A DNA stretch of 64,000 nt, taken from positions 21,263-85,262 of the forward strand of contig NZ_JAMQBK010000028.1 of NCBI RefSeq assembly GCF_023701485.1. The letters are read 5' to 3'. Source of the DNA: Aporhodopirellula aestuarii (GTDB taxonomy: Bacteria > Planctomycetota > Planctomycetia > Pirellulales > Pirellulaceae). Position 1 is the stretch's first letter; the number at the start of each line of letters is the position of its first letter. Position numbers and translations under genes: made by a program. The notes under the pieces were generated by a model. The model did not search any database, was not told the DNA's origin, and worked only from the letters and a program-made list of their open reading frames with translations. Positions 43,498 through 52,489 of this stretch are shown piece after piece.

Positions 43498-43923
43498 ATG
43501 GCAGTCAAAATTCGCATGAAGAAAATGGGACGCACCCACCGTCCTTTCTTTCGTGTATGTGCAACCGATCAACGCAAGCCACGTGACGGTCGCGTGATCG
43601 AAGAACTCGGCTTTTATGATCCGATGTGCCCCGAAACCGATGCCCGCGCCCAACTCAAAGGCGATCGCATCGATTACTGGCTCAGCGTCGGAGCTCAACC
43701 GACCGAGAAGTGCGCCACCCTGATCAAGAAGTACGGCTCTTCCGGCACCCACCTCGACGCGCAGCGTGAAGCTCTTGAGCGTCTCGGACATCGCAAGGAC
43801 TACACACCGGGTCCCGTGACCGCCGCACCACAGCCGAAGGCCGAAGAGCCCAAGGCGGAAGCTGCACCTGCCGAAGAAGCTCCTGCGGAAGCACCAGCCG
43901 CCGAAGAAACCGCTTCCGAATGA
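43498..43923 (+). CDS. rpsP: 30S ribosomal protein S16 with acidic C-terminal extension
   Basis: A 141-aa S16; the start was set at MAVKIRMKKMGRTHRPFFRV, with GGAG about 13 bases before it. The core (1-95), which includes RVCATDQRKPRDGRVIEELGFYDP and RIDYWLSVGAQPT, is standard S16. The last 40 residues are an Ala/Glu/Pro-rich tail (PKAEEPKAEAAPAEEAPAE) not found in short S16 proteins. S16 helps assemble the 30S body. rimM, which often follows rpsP, is absent; trmD is next. Confidence 0.95.
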   Translation: MAVKIRMKKMGRTHRPFFRVCATDQRKPRDGRVIEELGFYDPMCPETDARAQLKGDRIDYWLSVGAQPTEKCATLIKKYGSSGTHLDAQREALERLGHRKDYTPGPVTAAPQPKAEEPKAEAAPAEEAPAEAPAAEETASE

Positions 43924-43981
43924 TATCCGTAGCCGGAGTCGCTAAGATTTCGGCCCCCACCACTCGCCGAGCCCATGCCCC

Positions 43982-44698
43982 GTGAGGATTGACGTTGTTA
44001 CCCTGTTCCCCGCAATTTTCGACGGTTACCTGACGCAAAGTTTATTGCACAAGGCGATCGTCCGCGGGCTGGTTGATATCAAACGTCATGACTTGCGAAA
44101 TTGGGCCGACAACGTGCCACACCGCAAAGTCGATGATCGGCCGTTCGGGGGTGGACCGGGGATGTTGATCCAAGTCGAACCAACGGTGAGTTGTGTTCGC
44201 GAAATCGAGTCGGAGATTCTCAGCGAGGGTGAGCAACCCCCGGTGCGGAAGATTCTGCTCACGCCACAAGGCAAACGATTCGACCAGCGACTCGCAGAAG
44301 ACATTGCGACCAGCGGGCGGATCATGTTGCTCTGTGGTCGATACGAAGGTTTTGACCAACGGGTCCATGATATCTTGGAGCCGGAAGAAATTAGCGTTGG
44401 CGACTTTGTTCTCAATGGGGGCGAGGTCGCCGCAATGACCATCATCGATGCCGTGGTTCGGTTGATTCCCGGTGTCCTCGGTGATGAAAGTAGCCATCAG
44501 GATGATTCGTTCAGCCGTGGAAATCGGTTGTTAGAATTTCCGCAGTACACACGTCCTCGTGAATTCGAAGGTCACTTCGTTCCCGAGGTCTTGCTCAGTG
44601 GAGATCACGCGGCCATCGCCGCGTGGCGAGCTGAGCAAACACAGATACGAACCAAGGCACGCCGCAGCGACCTGCTCGACGAGCCGCCACAGCCTTGA
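43982..44698 (+). CDS. trmD: tRNA (guanine-N1)-methyltransferase
   Basis: A 238-aa SPOUT methyltransferase starting at GTG with MRIDVVTLFPAIFDGYL. It methylates G37 in tRNAs next to the anticodon, preventing frameshifts. The knot and AdoMet region are LLCGRYEGFDQRVHDILEPEEISVGDFVLNGGEVAA (about 115-150); the N-terminal block DDRPFGGGPGML is also conserved. Length is normal. The stop codon falls inside the first copy of a short direct repeat (44690-44786), so the last residues (PPQP) come from the repeat. Confidence 0.96.
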   Translation: MRIDVVTLFPAIFDGYLTQSLLHKAIVRGLVDIKRHDLRNWADNVPHRKVDDRPFGGGPGMLIQVEPTVSCVREIESEILSEGEQPPVRKILLTPQGKRFDQRLAEDIATSGRIMLLCGRYEGFDQRVHDILEPEEISVGDFVLNGGEVAAMTIIDAVVRLIPGVLGDESSHQDDSFSRGNRLLEFPQYTRPREFEGHFVPEVLLSGDHAAIAAWRAEQTQIRTKARRSDLLDEPPQP

Positions 44699-44786
44699 GC
44701 CTGTGCTACACAGCCTTGAGCCTGTCCTAGTGCAGCCTTGAGCCTGTACCGGTACAGCTTTGCCCAACACTAACAGCCTTGAGCTG
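44690..44786. repeat. Four direct repeats beginning at the trmD stop codon
   Basis: The word CAGCCTTGAGCCTGT occurs at 44690, 44711 and 44733. A shorter copy, CAGCCTTGAGCTG, starts at 44774. The spacing of the first three is 21-22 bases. The first copy supplies the trmD TGA. Confidence 0.9.
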
Positions 44787-44838
44787 AACGAACCCTCAAA
44801 CTCCATACACCCCCCCGATACGATAGCGAGTGAACGTC

Positions 44839-45192
44839 ATGAACAATGCCATCATGGAAATGGTCAACAAGGCCAATCAAAAAGAAGAAACCCCGAAATT
44901 CGACATTGGTGACACCGTCGACGTGCACACCAAAATTCTCGAAGGTTCCAAAGAACGCATCCAAGTGTTCAGCGGCGTTGTGATCGGCCGTTCGGGCAAG
45001 GGATCGCAAGAAATGTTCATGGTCCGTCGCATCGTTGCCGGTGAAGGTGTTGAGCGCAAGTTCCCACTGCATAGCCCACGCATCGACAAGATCGAAGTCA
45101 AACGCAGCGGTGTTACCCGCCGTGCCAAGCTTTACTTCTTGCGTGACCGCGTGGGTAAGGCTGTTCGCCTCAAAGAACGCCGCCGCGTCTAA
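44839..45192 (+). CDS. rplS: 50S ribosomal protein L19
   Basis: A 117-aa L19 starting at ATG ([14 protein letters not shown]), with GCGAG 8 bases before it; a GTG three codons upstream is the alternative. The conserved body [26 protein letters not shown]...[18 protein letters not shown]...[10 protein letters not shown] is complete. L19 sits at the 30S-50S interface. It is the last gene of the ribosomal/trmD block. Confidence 0.95.
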   Translation: MNNAIMEMVNKANQKEETPKFDIGDTVDVHTKILEGSKERIQVFSGVVIGRSGKGSQEMFMVRRIVAGEGVERKFPLHSPRIDKIEVKRSGVTRRAKLYFLRDRVGKAVRLKERRRV

Positions 45193-45334
45193 GTTGAATT
45201 CGCGCCGCGGCGTGGGCATGTTGGCTCGGATTCCATCGCGACGCATTCCATTCAGGGTCGGTGAATTCAATTGATGAGTTCTTGCCGGCCCGTTTGCCTA
45301 GCTAATCCCATGCATGATGCTCCCGCGATGACAA

Positions 45335-46801
45335 ATGAGTGAACACGCCGACGACTCGTTGACAATCCAACCCGCTGCTCCAGAGCGGGTTTCTTTTTGG
45401 ACCGAAGACCTGCTCGCCATCGTGATCGGGTGGGCTATTTTGTTGGTCTCTTTGGCGTGTGTGCGATTCGAGATGCCCGCCCTGGCAGTCGTTTCGCAAA
45501 GCGAAGCCGACGTTGCGGCCGCGCCAAAAACGGAAGCCGAGAGTCTGCTGGCGCCGTGGGTCGGTAAGCCCAAGCGATGGTATTCCAACCCGATCGACGC
45601 CTTTCGCACCGAAGACAAATCGGGTGATTCGGCACCCATTTTCAAGCCCGAACTTTCGCGTCTGAGTGGAACGATCGGCGCCGGGCTGATTATCGGCGTG
45701 CTGTTTACCGCCACGCTGTTTCTCACCGGCGGTCGGGGGCGTGAATTCCTGATCGGGTTCCCCGCCATCTTTGGACTTGGTTTGCTCGCGTACGTGATGG
45801 CCGGGCAGGCCGTGGTGAGTGCGTACAACCTCGAATATGCCTTGTGGGCACTCGTCGTCGGATTGGTCATCAGTAACACGATCGGCCTGCCAAAGTGGAT
45901 TCGCGGAGCCGTGCGGACTGAGTTCTTTATCAAGACCGGTCTGGTGCTGCTCGGCAGCGAGATTCTGATGAGTCGGCTGCTGGCACTCGGGCTACCAGGC
46001 ATCTTCGTTGCTTGGGTCGTCACCCCAATTGTTCTGGTCACGACGTTCTGGTTCGGGCAGAAGGTGCTCAAGATCAAGTCGCCGACTTTGAACATGGTGA
46101 TTTCAGCGGACATGTCTGTCTGTGGGGTTTCCGCGGCGATCGCATCGGCCGCTGCGTGTCGTGCCAAGAAGGAAGAGCTGTCGCTGGCGATCGGCATGTC
46201 GCTGTCCTTCACCGTCATCATGATGGTTGTCATGCCCGCGGTGATCCGGTTTGTCGGAATGGACGAAGTGCTCGGCGGGGCATGGATGGGAGGTACCATC
46301 GATTCGACGGGGGCGGTCGCCGCAGCGGGTGAGTTCCTCGGCGATCGCGCGCTCGAGGTCGCCGCCACGATCAAGATGATTCAGAACATTCTTATCGGTG
46401 TCGTGGCGTTCGGCATCGCGGTGTTTTGGACGACGTACATGGATCGCGATCCGGCGGCGAAGGCCCGTGTCGGTTGGTCTGAAATTTGGCTGCGCTTTCC
46501 CAAGTTCATCTTGGGCTTCATTGCCGCATCGATCGTGTTCTCGCTGATCGCCGGTTTCGTGAGTGATGGAGCGTTGTGGACGTCGGCTTCGATTGGTGTC
46601 ACCAAGGAATTGCGAGGCTGGTTGTTCTGTCTCGCGTTCGTGAGTATCGGTTTGGAAACCAATTATGCGGTGATCAAAGAGAACCTCCGCGGTGGCAAGC
46701 CATTGCTGCTTTACGTTTGTGGCCAATCGCTGAACTTGGCACTGACGCTGGCAATGGCGTATCTGATGTTCAAAGTGGTGTTTCCTGAAGCAGGCTCATA
46801 G
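45335..46801 (+). CDS. YeiH-type putative sulfate exporter (UPF0324 family)
   Basis: A 488-aa inner-membrane protein with about ten hydrophobic segments. The family signature is visible in [30 protein letters not shown] [22 protein letters not shown], and [21 protein letters not shown] soluble insert of about 60 residues follows the first helix ([19 protein letters not shown]), which is longer than in typical YeiH. The transport function is proposed for the family but not proven. It starts 142 bases after rplS and is convergent with the ExbD pair. Confidence 0.85.
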   Translation: MSEHADDSLTIQPAAPERVSFWTEDLLAIVIGWAILLVSLACVRFEMPALAVVSQSEADVAAAPKTEAESLLAPWVGKPKRWYSNPIDAFRTEDKSGDSAPIFKPELSRLSGTIGAGLIIGVLFTATLFLTGGRGREFLIGFPAIFGLGLLAYVMAGQAVVSAYNLEYALWALVVGLVISNTIGLPKWIRGAVRTEFFIKTGLVLLGSEILMSRLLALGLPGIFVAWVVTPIVLVTTFWFGQKVLKIKSPTLNMVISADMSVCGVSAAIASAAACRAKKEELSLAIGMSLSFTVIMMVVMPAVIRFVGMDEVLGGAWMGGTIDSTGAVAAAGEFLGDRALEVAATIKMIQNILIGVVAFGIAVFWTTYMDRDPAAKARVGWSEIWLRFPKFILGFIAASIVFSLIAGFVSDGALWTSASIGVTKELRGWLFCLAFVSIGLETNYAVIKENLRGGKPLLLYVCGQSLNLALTLAMAYLMFKVVFPEAGS

Positions 46802-46840
46802 CCGAGTTCGCCTTCACGGCGTTTGTCTGTGTTTGCTTTC

Positions 46841-47317
46841 TTACGGCGACTCGACGGCAAACAGAACGTTGGCAAAACCGCGACGCCGTGCTGCGTCAAA
46901 AACATCAATGCAATCGGCGACCGCAACGGCATCGTCGGGATCAATGATCACAATCGCGTCTTTGCGTAACGCGGCCATCGCTGCGAGTCGAGAGCGTACA
47001 TCGGCAAGAGAAGTGATCGGGATGGCGCCGATCTGGTAGGTCGGCCCGCGATCTCCGGAGAGAATTTGGATCACCAGTTCTTCGCGACGTTCTTCGGTGA
47101 TTTCGGTATCAGTCGGGGCCGATTTCGAGCCATCATTGGGCGACTCCATCTGCTCAACTGCTTTTGCCGGCATCGCAATGCGGCTGGCGAGATCTGATTC
47201 TGGTTTGTCGAAGCTGCTCGTCCACACAAAAAACACGAGCAACAAAAACACAACATCGATCATCGAGGTCATGGCCAAATCGTCGTGTCCGACATCGCTC
47301 CGCGGTGGCGCTTTCAT
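46841..47317 (-). CDS. ExbD/TolR-family biopolymer transport protein (second copy)
   Basis: The start was set at MKAPPRSDVGHDDLAMTSMIDVVFLLLVFF. The 158-aa protein has one N-terminal helix (about 14-38) containing the proton-conducting Asp in MTSMIDVVFLLLVFF, and a periplasmic domain. ExbD/TolR proteins couple the proton motive force to outer-membrane work. It starts 13 bases after the upstream ExbD paralogue stops, so the two are cotranscribed. No ExbB/TolQ or TonB gene is next to them. Confidence 0.85.
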   Translation of the reverse strand: MKAPPRSDVGHDDLAMTSMIDVVFLLLVFFVWTSSFDKPESDLASRIAMPAKAVEQMESPNDGSKSAPTDTEITEERREELVIQILSGDRGPTYQIGAIPITSLADVRSRLAAMAALRKDAIVIIDPDDAVAVADCIDVFDAARRRGFANVLFAVESP

Positions 47318-47330
47318 GGCGTATCCGTGC

Positions 47331-47807
47331 TCATGGCGTATCCGAGCGGTTGGATGCCGAGTTAGCGGTGCGTGGGTTGACGACAATCGCGACGTCCCGG
47401 ATTTGCAATCGGGCGAGTTCCTTGAGTACGGGTTCCAATTGCCCATAGGGGACGGATTGGTCGATCCGCAGACGTACTTTGGCGTCGCGGGTAGGTGTCG
47501 TCCCTTGCTGCCGTTTCAGCCACGAACCAACCCGCCGTGGGACCTCGTCCATCGAAATCACTTCTCCGGCAAAATAGAGATGCTGTCCGCGATCGAGCGT
47601 CAATGTGAGCGGCGCCTGGTCGGGATCAGACAGCGTTCCTGATTCCGCTTGTGCGAGCGTGACGGGATGCCGATTTTCTTGGCGGGAGAGATGGCTGGAA
47701 ACGAGAAAGAAGATGATCAACAAGAAAACGATATCGATCATCGGGGTCATCGAAATGCGATCCTGACCGCGTCGCGAAGTCGATCGGTTCGATGACGGTG
47801 ATCTCAC
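47331..47807 (-). CDS. ExbD/TolR-family biopolymer transport protein (first copy)
   Basis: A 158-aa protein starting at GTG. It has a basic N-tail (SNRSTSRRGQDR), one helix with the critical Asp (ISMTPMIDIVFLLIIFFLVSS, about 18-38) and a C-terminal periplasmic domain ending IRDVAIVVNPRTAN, typical of the VRLRIDQ...VPYGQLEPVL ExbD fold. It is first of a pair. The ExbB/TolQ subunit must be encoded elsewhere. Confidence 0.85.
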   Translation of the reverse strand: MRSPSSNRSTSRRGQDRISMTPMIDIVFLLIIFFLVSSHLSRQENRHPVTLAQAESGTLSDPDQAPLTLTLDRGQHLYFAGEVISMDEVPRRVGSWLKRQQGTTPTRDAKVRLRIDQSVPYGQLEPVLKELARLQIRDVAIVVNPRTANSASNRSDTP

Positions 47808-48083
47808 TCGGAAACCTGTAGGTGTGAAGTGGATGAAATGGTCGAATGAATCCGGCCGCGTTGGTCCCGTTTCAGTTTAGTTGTTTTCATTCGACGTGGG
47901 TGACGGCTAGGGTAGCTCAGTATTCGGTTTGAGGTTGGCTGGATAAATCGACGTGTGAGCGTTGCAGCTTCCAAGGACATGATCAAGGAACCGTGTGAAC
48001 ATGTCGCTGACACGTGCGTTACCACTTTGTCGGACAACGCAGATCTAAAAAGTGCAATGCCCCGGCGCCCCGCTGGTTCATTT

Positions 48084-48632
48084 TCAGTCGCCTTGATTCC
48101 GGTCTGCTAACCATCTTTCGATCGCAATTCGGTTCGATTCGAACGCCATGTTGCCGAGAATATCTGCGTCGGGAATGCACCACCGATACTCGCACAATTC
48201 ACTCGACGCGAGTTGAATATTTTCGGCCGACTCGACACGACAAACATAAAACAGATCGATCACGTCGGACGTCACACCATGATGGGTGTACCGATTCGGG
48301 CCGGTCATCATGAGTTCACGCTGGCTAAGCGTAAGCTGAGTTTCTTCGAGTACCTCACGTGACAATGCTTCCTCGATGGTCTCTCCACGGTCGACGAATC
48401 CACCGGGAAGTCCCCATTGATTCTTTCCCGGATCGCGTGCCCGCCGGACGACGAGCAAGCGATCTTGATCGTCCAGCACTAGTGCCCCCACGGCTGCGAC
48501 GGGGCCGAAGTAAAACGCGAATTCACAATTCGTGCAGTGAAAGGGGATCGAGCCAGGATCGGGGTTCGAAGCCCCGCATCGCGGGCAAAACGAAAACGCG
48601 TTTTCTATCGGCTGGGACGTGGGCGACGCCAT
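48084..48632 (-). CDS. Nudix hydrolase with N-terminal zinc ribbon
   Basis: The start was set at MASPTSQPIENAFSFCPRCG, 5 bases after the upstream gene's stop. It is 182 aa with a zinc ribbon (Cys16, Cys19, Cys33, Cys36) as in NADH pyrophosphatases. A Nudix box follows near residues 72-94: GGFVDRGETIEEALSREVLEET, which follows G-x5-E-x7-REVxEE with Thr in place of Gly. It hydrolyses a nucleoside diphosphate derivative, with NADH or ADP-ribose as the best guess. It is cotranscribed with the LarA-like gene. Confidence 0.88.
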   Translation of the reverse strand: MASPTSQPIENAFSFCPRCGASNPDPGSIPFHCTNCEFAFYFGPVAAVGALVLDDQDRLLVVRRARDPGKNQWGLPGGFVDRGETIEEALSREVLEETQLTLSQRELMMTGPNRYTHHGVTSDVIDLFYVCRVESAENIQLASSELCEYRWCIPDADILGNMAFESNRIAIERWLADRNQGD

Positions 48633-48637
48633 GAGAA

Positions 48638-50107
48638 TCACTCGGTGGGGATATCGAAACGGGAGACGCAACCGTCATGGAATTGGGCTGCACGTAGCAC
48701 CCCGGCACCTTGGAAGCCCGCGCCGAGTCGGCGAAGTTCTTCAACGGATGCGATCACTCCCATCCCGAGTGCTTCGACATCGGAGTCTGCCAGTTCGCTG
48801 TGCAGGAGAACGCGATAGCTCTCGAGCAGCCCGGACAGTTTTTTGGCGAGGACACGATCCATGCTCCAGTCAGCGTAGTCGCCGACCGGTGCCGGTTTGT
48901 CTTCCGTCATCGCCGTGTCGGGATCGTCTTCATGATCTCCATCTTCGGTCTGGTCCGCTTCGTCGCTGAAGTCGTCTTTGTATTGATCGGCGAGGGCGGT
49001 GGAGAGTTTGTCGGCGCTGTCATCGTCGTCATCAACCGTGGTCACGCGATCGGCACCATGCGAGAGTTCTCGCATCCAATCTGAACCGGGCCGTTCAGTG
49101 AGGCGGGACCAGATCACGATCGTCCCATCGCCTTCGATGTGCTGGCTCGCAGCGATGGCGGCACGGGCGACGTTGGACCACGTTTGGACATTGGCGTCCC
49201 CGTCGAGTGCTGCAATGACGAGTTCCGAGCGTGGGCGAGTCTCGCTGACGTTGGTGTCACTTTCTTCTTCGGTATGCAGGGTATCGAGTTCGCCTCGGAT
49301 GGCATCCGGTGTACCCGTGAGGATGCGTGCGACGCTGCCAGCCGCGTCGGCAGACACCATCATCAACAACTGAACGCCGAGTAGCCAACCGATCTCATTG
49401 GCGGTTCCCTCGGAGGTTTTGCGGCTGGTCGTGTTTTGAAATCGATGCACCGTCGATGAATCAGCGAACATCGGAAAAACGCCGGTTTTGTCGAGACGCT
49501 CGACGGCGTCCACCGCACGCGCGGCGACGATGGGGATGGTAAAATCCGCATCGACCAAGTCCCGCGCGAGGTAGACCGCTTCGGCATCCGCATCGGCGGC
49601 GACGTACCGCATCACACGTCGGTCGCGGGCGGCATGACGGCTTACCGTAATCGGCATCTCACCGCTCTGCGTGACTTCCATGACCACACCTGGTTCCGAC
49701 CCGTCTCCTTCCACGTTTTGAAATCTCTGGGTCAACGATTGGCAGCATGCGTCGGATGCCTCGGGCCACAACACGATACTGACCCTCCCGGCCTCGCAGT
49801 CGCGGGCGACTTTGATGGCCCCTTCGAGGATTTCGGCGAGTCGCGGGACATTAGGGTCCACCGCAAACGCGATGTGGTCACCGGCGAGAATGGCGTCGCT
49901 AATCGACGGGAAGTCGACAGGCGTCTGCAGCGAAATTTCTGCCAATCGAGTGATCGCCTCGGGCGAATCGTTTCTCGGTGAAGAGCGGAATTCAATCGGC
50001 CCGGCGATCGAAACAGGACGCAGTTCCCACATTTCTCCCGGCACGGCATGTCGGTAATCCTCCGCCGCAACGACAGGGAGCGAGAAGTTCGGTTTGGATG
50101 GGGGCAT
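48638..50107 (-). CDS. LarA-like (DUF2088-related) protein
   Basis: A 489-aa protein. Residues 50-110 (TPVDFPSISDAILAGDHIAFAVDPNVPRLAEILEGAIKVARDC) match the N-terminus of nickel-dependent lactate racemase LarA and its DUF2088 relatives. A later block (TGTPDAIRGELDTLH) is weaker. The catalytic histidines expected after VSIVLWP (LarA: TGTHRP) are absent. Residues 360-420 are a run of Asp, Glu and Gln (VDDDDDSADKL...DDFSDEADQTEDGD). It is therefore probably a non-catalytic or different-substrate LarA relative. It is first in a unit with the Nudix gene. Confidence 0.55.
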   Translation of the reverse strand: MPPSKPNFSLPVVAAEDYRHAVPGEMWELRPVSIAGPIEFRSSPRNDSPEAITRLAEISLQTPVDFPSISDAILAGDHIAFAVDPNVPRLAEILEGAIKVARDCEAGRVSIVLWPEASDACCQSLTQRFQNVEGDGSEPGVVMEVTQSGEMPITVSRHAARDRRVMRYVAADADAEAVYLARDLVDADFTIPIVAARAVDAVERLDKTGVFPMFADSSTVHRFQNTTSRKTSEGTANEIGWLLGVQLLMMVSADAAGSVARILTGTPDAIRGELDTLHTEEESDTNVSETRPRSELVIAALDGDANVQTWSNVARAAIAASQHIEGDGTIVIWSRLTERPGSDWMRELSHGADRVTTVDDDDDSADKLSTALADQYKDDFSDEADQTEDGDHEDDPDTAMTEDKPAPVGDYADWSMDRVLAKKLSGLLESYRVLLHSELADSDVEALGMGVIASVEELRRLGAGFQGAGVLRAAQFHDGCVSRFDIPTE

Positions 50108-50382
50108 AGGTCGGTGGAGATAATAGTCGTTGTAAAAAATAGATCGCTGTGGCTCTGGCGCGAGCCAACAGATGTCAGCGTGTACGTTTGGCGATCATCG
50201 CGTCGATAGTAGAGTCCGGCGCGGCTTCCGAGGCAAATCAGAGCGGTGTCGTGTTAGTCTCATCGATACGAAAACGCCGTCGCACTTCGATCCAAGCCGG
50301 GGTCAGATGGTCCGGTCCGACGCCCACGAAGGGTGGGCGAGTGTCCTGCAACCAATCAGCTAAATCGCGAAACTAAAACCGT

Positions 50383-52179
50383 CTACGATTTTTTTCCGCC
50401 TTTGGGTTTGCCTTTTGCGTTGCCACCTTTTTTGTCGCCCTTGTTGGCGATTTTGGCCCACGTGTCACGCAGTCCGACGATTCGGTTGAACACCATCTCG
50501 CCTTGATTGCTGTCCGGGTCGACGACGTAGTAACCGAGGCGTTCAAACTGCACGCGGTCACCCACTGTGGCGTTGCACAGTTCCGGTTCAACGTATGCGG
50601 TTGTCGTTGACAACGAATCGGGGTTGAGGTGGTCTAAGAACGATTTGCCATCGGCGACGCTGTCTGGATTCTCGACGGCAAACAACCGGTCGTAGTTGCG
50701 AACGGTAACCTTCGTCGCGTGTTCGCAGCTGACCCAGTGAATCGTGCCTTTGACTTTTCGTCCCGAGGTGTCTTCACCACTCTTGGTTTGGGGATCATAC
50801 GTGCACAGGATTTCGGTGATGTTGCCATCGTCGTCTTTGACAACGTCATGGCAATCAACGATGTATCCGGCCCGCAACCGTACCGCGCCGCCTTTCTTCA
50901 AGCGGAAGAACTTGCTCGGCGCGACCTCTTGGAAATCTTCTCGCTCGATCCACAAGCTACCCGAAAACGGAATGTCGCGACTGCCTGCGGACTCGTCGCC
51001 CGGGTTGTTGACGGCCGACATCATCTCGACGGGCGAGTCATGTTCGTCCCAGTTGGTGATCGTCAGTTTGACGGGATCGAGTACGGCCATCCGCCGCGGC
51101 GCGACTTCGTTGAGGTGTTCGCGGACGGCGTTTTCTAAACGCACGACATCGATGGTGCTGTTGAATTTAGCGACACCGATATCGGCGCAGAACGCCCGGA
51201 TCGATTCGGGGGTGTAGCCACGACGACGCAGCCCAACGATCGTCGGCATCCGTGGATCGTCCCATCCCGAAACGTGCTTCTCTTGAACGAGTTGCAGCAA
51301 CTTGCGTTTGCTCATCACGGTATAGGTGATGTTCAACCGTGCGAATTCGATTTGGCGGGGATGGTGGATCTCGAGCTTATCGCAGTACCAATCATAAAGG
51401 GGACGGTGGTGTTCAAACTCGAGTGTGCAAATTGAAAACGTGATCTTCTCGAGCGAATCGCTCTGTCCGTGCGCCCAGTCGTACATCGGGTAGATGCACC
51501 ACTTGTCGCCGGTGCGATGGTGAGGCACATGCGCGATGCGGTACATCACCGGATCACGCATATTGATGTTGGGAGAGGCCATGTCGATTTTGGCCCGCAG
51601 CGTCATCGCGCCATCAGGAAATTCACCGGCCTTCATCCGCCGCAGCAGGTCGAGGTTCTTTTCGGCCGAGTTGCTTCGTCCGGGACTCTCGCGTCCTGGC
51701 TCGGTCAGCGTACCGCGGTATTCGCGGGTTTGCTCTGCCGTCAAATCACAAACATAGGCGTGGCCGTCGAGGACCAGTTTCTCCGCCCATTGGTATAGTT
51801 GCTCGAAATAATCGCTCGCGAAGTGCAGATTGTTCCACTCGAACCCCAGCCACCGGACATCCTCTTGAATCGAGTCAACGTACTCGGTGTCTTCTTTGGT
51901 CGGATTGGTGTCGTCGAACCGCAGATTGCAGGTGCCACCGAATTCTTGGGCCAGTCCAAAATTCAGGCAAATGCTTTTGGCGTGGCCGATGTGTAAATAC
52001 CCGTTCGGCTCGGGCGGAAAACGGGTGCGAACCGAGTCGAAGCGTCCCGATGCCAAATCGGCGTCAATGGCTTGCCGGATGAAATGCCGATGCGCGGTCT
52101 CTGATTTAGGGTTGGGATCTTCACCGCCTGGCGAATTGGCGGCGTGTTTGGGATCGTCGGGGCGAGAGGATGCGTTCAC
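50383..52179 (-). CDS. glnS: Glutaminyl-tRNA synthetase
   Basis: The start was set at a GTG giving (M)[10 protein letters not shown]; an ATG 34 codons upstream is the alternative. It is a class I synthetase of about 598 aa. HIGH appears as [16 protein letters not shown] and KMSKS as [11 protein letters not shown]. The acceptor-binding region has [17 protein letters not shown], and the C-terminal anticodon-binding beta barrels end in [23 protein letters not shown] basic Lys/Gly tail ([19 protein letters not shown]) follows. It charges tRNA-Gln directly, so this organism probably does not rely only on the GatCAB route. Confidence 0.95.
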   Translation of the reverse strand: MNASSRPDDPKHAANSPGGEDPNPKSETAHRHFIRQAIDADLASGRFDSVRTRFPPEPNGYLHIGHAKSICLNFGLAQEFGGTCNLRFDDTNPTKEDTEYVDSIQEDVRWLGFEWNNLHFASDYFEQLYQWAEKLVLDGHAYVCDLTAEQTREYRGTLTEPGRESPGRSNSAEKNLDLLRRMKAGEFPDGAMTLRAKIDMASPNINMRDPVMYRIAHVPHHRTGDKWCIYPMYDWAHGQSDSLEKITFSICTLEFEHHRPLYDWYCDKLEIHHPRQIEFARLNITYTVMSKRKLLQLVQEKHVSGWDDPRMPTIVGLRRRGYTPESIRAFCADIGVAKFNSTIDVVRLENAVREHLNEVAPRRMAVLDPVKLTITNWDEHDSPVEMMSAVNNPGDESAGSRDIPFSGSLWIEREDFQEVAPSKFFRLKKGGAVRLRAGYIVDCHDVVKDDDGNITEILCTYDPQTKSGEDTSGRKVKGTIHWVSCEHATKVTVRNYDRLFAVENPDSVADGKSFLDHLNPDSLSTTTAYVEPELCNATVGDRVQFERLGYYVVDPDSNQGEMVFNRIVGLRDTWAKIANKGDKKGGNAKGKPKGGKKS

Positions 52180-52489
52180 GGCGAGAATATGCCTCGAGAG
52201 CGGATGAATCGAAATTAACAGATCGACAATTGTGACCTCTCGACGCGTTTTGGGGTAGCGGAACTGGAAGTGAGATTCCACTGTTCCGCCCCCGCACCGG
52301 ACCGTCCGCTCACACGCTGTCCAGAAGCGGGCGGGCAGGTTGATCCAGTATCCCGACGCGAGAGCGAGGGACGGAGCTTGATCCCGGACTCATGTTTCGT
52401 GTCTCGAAGGGGGCGATAAATTTCGGATTTTGGGGAAATCGCCAGACCGGCGGGGCACTGGGCCGGGAGGGAATTGGGCCAGCAGGGGA
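52180..52489. other. 310-bp intergenic region
   Basis: It contains the upstream in-frame extension of the glnS reading frame (to 52281) and the end region of the histidine kinase unit. No separate gene is seen. A C/G-rich stretch near 52320-52480 has weak self-complementarity but no clear terminator. Confidence 0.3.

Noticed and set aside
45298..46374. 358-aa frame antisense to the YeiH-like gene
   Set aside because: Ser/Thr/Pro-rich and motif-free; the + strand protein has clear membrane segments and family words.
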